Below are positions 12,613 through 18,752 of a DNA stretch of 18,752 bases, piece after piece (the stretch's first letter is position 1; every line of letters begins with the position of its first letter). A model generated the notes under the pieces. That model did no database searches and had not been told where the DNA came from. It saw only the letters and a list, made by a program, of their open reading frames with translations. The stretch comes from DATBAK01 sp036787815 (GTDB lineage: Bacteria > Actinomycetota > Acidimicrobiia > IMCC26256 > PALSA-610). The stretch is taken from contig DAIQOP010000048.1 in the NCBI GenBank assembly GCA_036787815.1, positions 1-18,752 on the forward strand, written 5' to 3'. The translations under genes and the position numbers were made by a program.

Positions 12613-13335
12613 GTGCACGTCCCGAGCCCGGCTGGGCAGCCGACCCTCGACGGACGGACGGCGCGGGCAGCGCGCACCCGCGAGGCCGTGGTCCGTGCGC
12701 TCCTGGCCCTCATCAAGGAGGGCGACCTCCGGCCCACGGCGGGACGGATCGCCGAGCGGGCCGGCATCTCGTTGCGCTCGGTCTACGTGCACTTCGACGA
12801 CCTCGACGACCTCTTCCTGGCGGCGGCGCGTGAGCATCGGGGCGGGGTCCTCGCCCTCACCTGCGAGCTCCCGGCTTCGGGACCGTTCGAGACCCGGCTC
12901 GCGGCCTTCGTCGACCAGCGGGCCCGGGTGCTCGAGGCGATCGCGCCGGTCGCCCGGGCCGCGACGCTGCAGGAACCGTTCTCCCCCGCGCTCGCCGCGT
13001 CCTCCGAAACCGCGCGCCACCTCGGGCGTTCCGAGCTCGCGCGGGTGTTCGCGATCGAGCTCGCCGAGCTCGACGCCGACGTCCGCGCCCACGCGCTCGA
13101 CGCCTGCGACACGCTCACGTCGTCGGACACGTGGCACTTCCTCCGCGTCCGGCGCGCGCTCACTCCCGAGACCTCGGCCGCGACGATGTCGACCTCGCTG
13201 CGCCTGCTGCTGCGGCCCGCGACCGATGCCTCCACGCACCCGGCCGTGCCCCCGACGACCCGCCCGCGTGCGCGACGATGGCGCACCCGACCCCCGGCAC
13301 CGACCGCCGGCCCGGGCGGTGAGGAGAGTCGGTGA
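12613..13335 (+). CDS. TetR-family transcriptional regulator
   Basis: 240 residues. Residues about 15-70 form the TetR DNA-binding domain: RTREAVVRALLALIKEG, then the helix-turn-helix TAGRIAERAGISLRSVYVHFDDLDDLF at 42-68, whose recognition helix and following VYVHF are diagnostic. The rest is a variable, helical ligand-binding domain ending in a Pro/Arg/Thr-rich tail of about 40 residues that is longer than usual. GTG 12613 is fixed by a good promoter. Its stop overlaps the LivH-LivM start as GTGA, so the regulator is the first gene of the transport operon and probably controls it, and perhaps the divergent SDR, in response to a transported or related compound. Confidence 0.9.
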   Translation: MHVPSPAGQPTLDGRTARAARTREAVVRALLALIKEGDLRPTAGRIAERAGISLRSVYVHFDDLDDLFLAAAREHRGGVLALTCELPASGPFETRLAAFVDQRARVLEAIAPVARAATLQEPFSPALAASSETARHLGRSELARVFAIELAELDADVRAHALDACDTLTSSDTWHFLRVRRALTPETSAATMSTSLRLLLRPATDASTHPAVPPTTRPRARRWRTRPPAPTAGPGGEESR

Positions 13336-15500
13336 CGAGGCTTCGGGGGGAGCGGGCAGCGCAAGCGAGCGCCGAGCGCGGGGTCCTCGTGCTCGGCGTG
13401 GCGCGTGACAGAGCCGTCGCCCGCACGGCCTCGGCGGTCGCGCCGCTGCTGCTCATGCTCGCCGGATCGCGGCTCGTCTGGCGGCACGTGCCCTGGGGTG
13501 TCGCGCTCAGCGGCGCCGAGCTGGGCCTCCTCTCCGCGCTCGTCGCCGTCGGGCTCGCGCTCACCTACCGCGCCAATCGCATCATCAACTTCGCCCAGGC
13601 CGACCTGGGCGTCGTGCCGTCGCTGCTCGCGGTGCTGCTCGTCCTCGCCAAGGGCTGGAGCATCTGGCTCGCCTTCCCACTCGGCCTCTTGGCTTCCGCC
13701 GTGCTCGGTGCGCTGGTCGAGACGGTGTTCGTGCGCCGGTTCTTCGCGGCGCCTCGTCTCATCCTCACCGTCGCGACCATCGGGATCGCGCAGATCCTCG
13801 TCGCGGTCAGCCTGTTCATGCCCGGCTGGTTCGGCGCGCTCAACTCCGACCAGTACGACCCGCCGTTCAAGGCGTCGTTCGCGTTCGGGCAGCAGACGTT
13901 CAACGGCAGCGACGTCGCGGTGTTCGTGGTGGTGCCCGTCGTGCTCATCGCCCTCGCGATCTTCATGCGGGCGAGCGCGATCGGCGTCGGGTTGCGCGGC
14001 AGCGCCGAGAGCGCCAGCCGGGCGCTGTTGCTCGGCGTCCCGGTCAAGCGCCTGCACACGGTCGTGTGGATCATCTCGTCGGTGCTCGCGTTCGTCGGCC
14101 TCTTCCTGCGCGCCGGGGTCGTCGGCGTCAGCATCGGCCGGGTGCTCGGCCCAGAGGTGCTCCTCCCCGCGCTCGGCGCGGCCGTCATCGGTCGCATGGA
14201 ACGCATGCCGACGATCGTGAGCGCGGCCGTCGGGCTCGGGATCGTCGGCCAGACCGTGAAGTACGCGTGGAACCAGGACGCCTACCGCGACGCGGTGATC
14301 GCGTTGATCATCGTCGGTGCGGTGCTCTTCGTCCGCAGCCGCGGATCGAACCGGGTCGGCGACGGCGAGATGTCGTCGTGGCAGGCGACACGGGAGACTC
14401 GGCCGATCCCCGCGGAGCTGCGCGGCGTCCGCGAAGTGCGGATCGCGCAGTGGGTCCTCGGCGCGTTGGTGCTCGGCGGCGTGGTCGCGGTCCCCGTGTT
14501 CATGGGCGAGAGCCGCGTGCTGCTCGCGGGCACGATCGGCATCTTCGCGATGATCGGGATCTCCCTGGTCGTCCTCACCGGTTGGGCCGGGCAGGTGAGC
14601 CTGGGGCAGGTCGCGGTGGTCGGGATCGCGGCGGCGGCCGCGGGCTCGGTCACCACCCGGTACCACTGGGACCTCTCGCTCGCGCTGCTGCTCGGCGGCG
14701 TCGTCGGCGCGATCGTGATGACGGCCGTCGGCCTGCCGACCCTCCGGGCTCGAGGCCTCACCTTCGCCGTCACCACCCTCGCCCTCGCACTCGTCACCTC
14801 GAGCTACTTCCTCAACCCGCAGTTCTTCTCCGCGTTGCTCCCCAAGGGCCGCATCGAGCGCACCCAGGTCTTCGGGACCATCTCGGTCGGGAGCGAGACG
14901 CGGTTCTACGTGCTGATCATCGTGATGCTGGGGTTCACCCTCGTCGCGGTGCGCGGGTTGCGCACCACGCGCACCGGGCGCGTGCTCATCGGGACGCGCG
15001 AGAACGAGCGCGCGGCCGAGTCGTACGGCATCGACGCGCGCCGGGCCGTCGTCATCGCGTTCGCGACCTCGGGATTCATCTCAGGCGTCGCCGGTGCACT
15101 CTTCGTCCATCAGCAACGCGCGCTCGACCTCGCGAACTTCCAGCCCGAGGCCGCACTCCGGGTCTTCTCGATGGTCGTGGTCGGCGGGCTGGGTTCGATG
15201 TCGGGCGCGATCGCGGGCGCGATCTACGTGCAGGGCATCGACTGGTTCCTGCCGTCCGAGTGGTCGTTCCTCGCAACGGGCGCGGGCATGCTCCTCGTGC
15301 TGATGCTCCTGCCCGGCGGGCTCGGCGGTGCGATCGGCGACGGCCGCGACGCCGCGTTGCGCTGGTTCGCGCGCCGCCGCGGCATCCGGGTACCGAGCCT
15401 GCTCGCCGACACGCTCGTCGACGCGCCGCGAGCGGGCAGTGCCGCGCCGGCCACGACGGAACCGGACCCGGAACCCGCCATGGCGGAGCCGACGCCGTGA
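13332..15500 (+). CDS. Fused branched-chain amino acid type ABC permease (LivH-LivM)
   Basis: 722 residues containing both permease subunits of a HAAT/Liv importer in one chain. Residues about 50-335 are the LivH part: ALTYRANRIINFAQADLG at about 77-94 is the hallmark, followed by repeated hydrophobic helices. A polar linker (SRGSNRVGDGEMSSWQ and following residues) covers about 335-380. Residues about 380-680 are the LivM part, with GWAGQVSLGQ, LPTLRARGLTFAVTTLALAL, and the ATPase-coupling loop around TRENERAAESYGIDARRA at about 555-572. The tail is Pro/Ala rich. GTG 13332 overlaps the TetR stop; GTGA at the end overlaps the next gene. It forms the channel for the ATPases encoded downstream. 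Amino acid transport is the family rule, but related actinobacterial systems may move other small acids or amides. Confidence 0.92.
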   Translation: MTRLRGERAAQASAERGVLVLGVARDRAVARTASAVAPLLLMLAGSRLVWRHVPWGVALSGAELGLLSALVAVGLALTYRANRIINFAQADLGVVPSLLAVLLVLAKGWSIWLAFPLGLLASAVLGALVETVFVRRFFAAPRLILTVATIGIAQILVAVSLFMPGWFGALNSDQYDPPFKASFAFGQQTFNGSDVAVFVVVPVVLIALAIFMRASAIGVGLRGSAESASRALLLGVPVKRLHTVVWIISSVLAFVGLFLRAGVVGVSIGRVLGPEVLLPALGAAVIGRMERMPTIVSAAVGLGIVGQTVKYAWNQDAYRDAVIALIIVGAVLFVRSRGSNRVGDGEMSSWQATRETRPIPAELRGVREVRIAQWVLGALVLGGVVAVPVFMGESRVLLAGTIGIFAMIGISLVVLTGWAGQVSLGQVAVVGIAAAAAGSVTTRYHWDLSLALLLGGVVGAIVMTAVGLPTLRARGLTFAVTTLALALVTSSYFLNPQFFSALLPKGRIERTQVFGTISVGSETRFYVLIIVMLGFTLVAVRGLRTTRTGRVLIGTRENERAAESYGIDARRAVVIAFATSGFISGVAGALFVHQQRALDLANFQPEAALRVFSMVVVGGLGSMSGAIAGAIYVQGIDWFLPSEWSFLATGAGMLLVLMLLPGGLGGAIGDGRDAALRWFARRRGIRVPSLLADTLVDAPRAGSAAPATTEPDPEPAMAEPTP

Positions 15501-18493
15501 AGATCCTCGGTGTCGATCTCGGCAAGATCTCCCTGCACAAGCCGCGTACGCCGCGGCAGTACTTCACCGATCTCACGCTCGGCGAGGCGCTCTTCCCCAT
15601 CATCGTCCTGTTCGGGCTCAACGCGGTCGACGAGCTCGACCGCGCCGCGTTCGGCGTGCTCGTGCCCGACATCCGCGACGCGTTCCACCTGACCGACCAG
15701 GGAATCCTCACCCTCATCGCGCTCACGTTGCTCGGCGGCCTCCTGCTCGAGATCCCCCTCGCCTACTACTCCGACCGCTTGCCGCGCGCCCGCATCGCGG
15801 TGTTGGGTGCGGCGGTGTGGGCTGTGTTCGGGATCGTCACCGGACTGTCGGTCACCGTGTGGATGCTGTGGATCGCGCGCAGCGGCTCCGGCATGGGCCG
15901 TGCCGTCGTCACGCCCACGCACAACGGGCTGATCGCCGACTACTACCCCATCGAGAAGCGGGCCGACGTCTACGGCTTCCACCGCATCGGCACCGCCGTC
16001 GGCTCGTTCGTCGGCGCGTTCGCCGGTGGACTCCTCGCGTTCTGGTTCGGGTGGCGCACACCGTTCTTCGTCTTCGTGCTCCCCACCATCGTCTTCGTGA
16101 TCCTCGGGCTGCGCCTCAAGGAGCCGTTGCGCGGGCACTGGGAACGCAAGGCCGCGGGTGCGAGCGCGGAAGCCATCGCGACCGACGAGGTGCCGCCGTC
16201 GTTCGCGGAATCGGTGCGCATCCTCTGGCAGGTGCGCACCTTGCGCCGCATCTGGTACTCGCTGCCGTTCCTCGCGTCGTCGATCATCGGGCTCGTCACC
16301 CTCACCGCGCTCTACTACGACCAGGTCTTCCACCTCGACGAGCGCGCGCGGGGCTTCATCGGCGCGGCCACCGAGCCGGCAGCGGTGATCGGGCTCAGCC
16401 TCGGTATCCCGCTCGCCTCGCGCCTGATGTTGAAGGACCCGGGCCTCGGCCTCCGGCTGCTCGCGGTGGTCGGGGTGCTCGTGGCCGGCGCGTTCATGCT
16501 GTTCGCGCTCACGCCCTACCTCTGGCTCGCGATCGCGATGAACATCCTGATCTCGGGCATCGTCTCGCTCCTGGCGCCGGGCATCTTCGCGTCGTTGAGC
16601 CTCTGTATCCCGCCGAAGGTGCGATCGCTCGGCTATTCGATGTCGTCGCTGTTCGTCATTCCGGGCGTGCTCGCGCTCGAGCTCGTCGGGTACATCGCGG
16701 ATCACTTCGGCATCCGCCAGGGCCTGCTGCTCATGGTGCCGATCTTCCTCATCGGCGCGTGGACGCTCGCGTCGGCCTCGCTCTACGTGAAGTCCGACAT
16801 CAACCGCGTCTGGACGTCGACGGCCGCGCAGGCCGAGGTCGCGTACCTGCGCCGCCAGGGCCTCGCGAAGCTGCTCCTCGTCCGCAACCTCGACGTCGGC
16901 TACGACGGCGTGCAGGTGCTCTTCCACGTCGACTTCGAGATCGACGAGGGCGAGATCGTCGCGCTCCTCGGCACCAACGGGGCGGGCAAGTCGACGCTGC
17001 TCAAGGCGATCTCGGGTGTGATCGAGGCGACCAACGGCGCGATCGTGTTCGACGGTCGCGACATGACCTACGCGCCGCCGAACGAGGTCGCAGCCCGCGG
17101 CGTGGTGCAGGTGCCGGGCGGTGCCGGGGTGTTCCCGTCCCTCACGGTCGCGGAGAACCTGCGCCTCGCCGGCTGGTTGCACCGCCACGACCGCGAGCGC
17201 ACACACGACGGGATCGAGCACGTGCTCTCGCTCTTCCCCGTGTTGCGTGAGCGACTCGACGAGGCTGCGGGCAACCTCTCCGGCGGCCAGCAGCAGATGC
17301 TGACGCTCGGCATGGCGTTCGTCACTCGGCCCCGGCTGCTGATGATCGACGAGCTGTCGCTGGGCCTCGCCCCGGCCGTCGTCGAGCAGTTGCTCCCGAT
17401 CGTGCACGAGATCCGCGCCCAGGGGACGACGATCATCCTCGTCGAGCAGTCGGTGAACCTCGCGCTCACGCTCGCCGAGACCGCGTACTTCATGGAGAAG
17501 GGCGAGATCCGCTTCCACGGACCGACCGCCGAGCTGCTCTCCCGCCCCGACGTGCTGCGCTCGGTGTTCCTGGAAGGTGCCGCGACCGTCGCCACGGCCG
17601 CCGCGCCCGCAGCCGCACCCCTACCCGTGCACGCGCCCGCGACGAACGGCGACCACCCCGCCACCCACGAAGCGCCTCCGGCGCGGTTGGCGCTGCGCGG
17701 GGTGAGCAAGAGCTTCGGTGGGGTGAGCGCGCTGAGCGACGTCGCGCTCGACGTCGGCCCCGGCGAGCTGCTCGGGTTCCTCGGACCCAACGGCGCCGGG
17801 AAGACGACGCTCTTCGACGTCATCTCCGGCTTCCTCACCGCGGACACCGGCGCGATCGTCCTCGACGACGGATCCGGCGTCGGCCCGCGCGACATCACGC
17901 GCCTGAACGCGGCGGCACGCGCCCGCCTCGGGCTCGGGCGGTCGTTCCAGGACGGCCGGCTGTTCCCCGCGCTCACCGTCGCGGAGACGGTCGCGGTCGC
18001 GCTCGAACGCCGCGTCGAGGTGCGCGACCCGATCGCCGCCGCGCTGCACCTGCCGTCGGTCGCCGACTCGGAGCTCCACATCCACCAACGCGTCGAGCAG
18101 CTGCTCGAGCTGCTCGGCATCACCGACTTCCGCGACAAGCTCACCCGCGAGCTCTCGACGGGGAGCCGCCGCATCGTCGACCTCGCGTGCGTGCTCGCGC
18201 ACGAACCGACGGTGCTCCTTCTCGACGAACCGTCGTCCGGCATCGCCCAGCGCGAGGCGGAGGCTCTCGGCCCGCTGCTGCTCCGGATCCGCGACGAGAC
18301 CGGGGCGAGCCTCCTCGTGATCGAGCACGACGTGCCACTGCTGCTGTCGATCGCCGACCGCATCGTCGCCCTCGATCTCGGCGAGGTCGTCACCGACGGA
18401 TCGCCCTCCGAGGTGGTCAACGATCCTCGCGTCGTCGCCTCGTACCTCGGCACGACCGAGGCCGCGATCGCCCGAAGCGGCTCGACCCAGTAG
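15497..18493 (+). CDS. MFS carrier fused to LivF-type and LivG-type ABC ATPases
   Basis: One uninterrupted 998-residue frame from GTG 15497 (overlapping the permease stop as GTGA) to TAG 18493. Residues about 30-435 are a complete MFS domain of two six-helix bundles, with Spinster-like features: NAVDELDRAAFGVL in helix 1, SDRLPRAR between helices 2 and 3, and DYYPIEKRADVYG in the central part. Residues about 455-690 are a LivF-like ATPase: Walker A GTNGAGKST (492-500), signature NLSGGQQQ (593-600), Walker B with Asp618-Glu619. An Ala/Pro-rich linker (about 694-730) leads to a LivG-like ATPase: Walker A GPNGAGKTT (763-771), Q-loop RSFQ, signature LSTGSRR (886-892), Walker B Asp910-Glu911. Both ATP sites look usable. 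The ATPases should drive the fused permease; the role of the MFS part is unknown. Confidence 0.9.
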   Translation: MKILGVDLGKISLHKPRTPRQYFTDLTLGEALFPIIVLFGLNAVDELDRAAFGVLVPDIRDAFHLTDQGILTLIALTLLGGLLLEIPLAYYSDRLPRARIAVLGAAVWAVFGIVTGLSVTVWMLWIARSGSGMGRAVVTPTHNGLIADYYPIEKRADVYGFHRIGTAVGSFVGAFAGGLLAFWFGWRTPFFVFVLPTIVFVILGLRLKEPLRGHWERKAAGASAEAIATDEVPPSFAESVRILWQVRTLRRIWYSLPFLASSIIGLVTLTALYYDQVFHLDERARGFIGAATEPAAVIGLSLGIPLASRLMLKDPGLGLRLLAVVGVLVAGAFMLFALTPYLWLAIAMNILISGIVSLLAPGIFASLSLCIPPKVRSLGYSMSSLFVIPGVLALELVGYIADHFGIRQGLLLMVPIFLIGAWTLASASLYVKSDINRVWTSTAAQAEVAYLRRQGLAKLLLVRNLDVGYDGVQVLFHVDFEIDEGEIVALLGTNGAGKSTLLKAISGVIEATNGAIVFDGRDMTYAPPNEVAARGVVQVPGGAGVFPSLTVAENLRLAGWLHRHDRERTHDGIEHVLSLFPVLRERLDEAAGNLSGGQQQMLTLGMAFVTRPRLLMIDELSLGLAPAVVEQLLPIVHEIRAQGTTIILVEQSVNLALTLAETAYFMEKGEIRFHGPTAELLSRPDVLRSVFLEGAATVATAAAPAAAPLPVHAPATNGDHPATHEAPPARLALRGVSKSFGGVSALSDVALDVGPGELLGFLGPNGAGKTTLFDVISGFLTADTGAIVLDDGSGVGPRDITRLNAAARARLGLGRSFQDGRLFPALTVAETVAVALERRVEVRDPIAAALHLPSVADSELHIHQRVEQLLELLGITDFRDKLTRELSTGSRRIVDLACVLAHEPTVLLLDEPSSGIAQREAEALGPLLLRIRDETGASLLVIEHDVPLLLSIADRIVALDLGEVVTDGSPSEVVNDPRVVASYLGTTEAAIARSGSTQ

Positions 18494-18558
18494 CCCCGCG
18501 CCCAAGCCTCCACCCGCCCTTCGATCCTCGACCAGTCCTGAGCAGGGAGACACCGATC

Positions 18559-18752
18559 ATGCAGGCACCGCCCCCTCCCACCCGCCGACGCGGCGCACTG
18601 GCCCGCTACGCGCCGTTCCTCGCGATCGCGTTGGTCATCGTGTTGGTCGCGGTGTTCCTCGGCGGTCGGAAGAGCAACAAATCGGGGACGAACGCGACCA
18701 CGGGGAACAGCGGTACGACGCCGAAGCGCGACCTGCCGATCACCTACGACGA
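18559..18752 (+). CDS. Start of a membrane-anchored protein, probably the ABC substrate receptor
   Basis: ATG 18559 with a purine-rich gggaga about eight bases upstream; the frame is open to the window end (64 full codons). Residues 1-17 are Pro/Arg rich, residues 18-34 form one hydrophobic helix (PFLAIALVIVLVAVFLG), and a Ser/Thr/Gly/Asn linker follows before KRDLPITYD. No lipobox cysteine is visible, so it would be an uncleaved N-terminal anchor with the rest outside the cell. Position 65 bp after the Liv ATPase gene makes a LivK/peripla_6 type binding protein the most likely identity, but no binding-domain motif lies within the window, so this is inference. Confidence 0.6.
   Translation, partial: MQAPPPPTRRRGALARYAPFLAIALVIVLVAVFLGGRKSNKSGTNATTGNSGTTPKRDLPITYD

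Noticed and set aside
12783..14666. 627-codon open frame antisense to the TetR and permease genes.
   Set aside because: The translation is a charged Asp/Arg/His/Glu repeat-like text typical of GC-rich antisense frames; the sense strand encodes clear proteins.
16790..16890. Possible missed stop or frameshift separating the MFS domain from the LivF domain.
   Set aside because: The frame reads smoothly through a plausible linker with normal codon use and no candidate start codon with ribosome binding site, so a true fusion is the simpler reading.
15224..17518. 764-codon open frame antisense to the MFS-ATPase gene.
   Set aside because: It is an antisense shadow with the same charged composition and no recognisable fold.
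1..18752. CRISPR arrays, tRNA or rRNA genes, transposases, integrases.
   Set aside because: I saw no regularly spaced repeats, no tRNA-like cloverleaf, and no recombinase motifs in any frame.

Overview
The window comes from a high-GC actinobacterium. Gene density, frequent GTG starts, an F420-type luciferase-like oxidoreductase, a DUF222/HNH (13E12-type) gene, many CoA-ligase and amidohydrolase style catabolic genes and a run of 10 Ns all fit an uncultured Acidimicrobiia-like draft assembly. This placement is inference; no rRNA or other phylogenetic marker is present.

Layout. 1-773: the 3' end of a Glu/Leu/Phe/Val dehydrogenase, then a small anchored low-complexity protein interrupted by the N run. 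810-4393 (minus): acyl-CoA synthetase, isochorismatase-fold protein and amidohydrolase, probably one catabolic unit, with an LLM-class oxidoreductase diverging from it at 4445-5401. 5401-6810: a DUF222/HNH gene bracketed by two copies of the same 18-bp palindrome. 6824-9051: a low-molecular-weight phosphatase gene followed by two broken copies of its own promoter and 5' end, in the same orientation, with small membrane-protein genes lying between the copies. 9118-11721: VOC protein, methyltransferase with a possible 13-residue leader peptide, a small membrane protein, and gpmA. 11734-12501 (minus): an SDR oxidoreductase.

12613 to the window end is a TetR-led transport operon whose first three genes overlap by GTGA junctions. 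It encodes a LivH-LivM permease fusion, then a single 998-residue chain that joins a complete 12-helix MFS carrier to LivF-type and LivG-type ATPases, then the start of a membrane-anchored protein that is probably the substrate receptor. The MFS-ATPase-ATPase chain is the most unusual object here: it ties a secondary carrier to the motor of a primary ABC importer.

A second theme is transcription. About ten unlinked starts on both strands have a TANNNT hexamer exactly 6-7 bases before the start codon, which implies leaderless mRNAs. The rule supports several starts and small genes (51 and 57 residues) and exposes the leader peptide before the methyltransferase.
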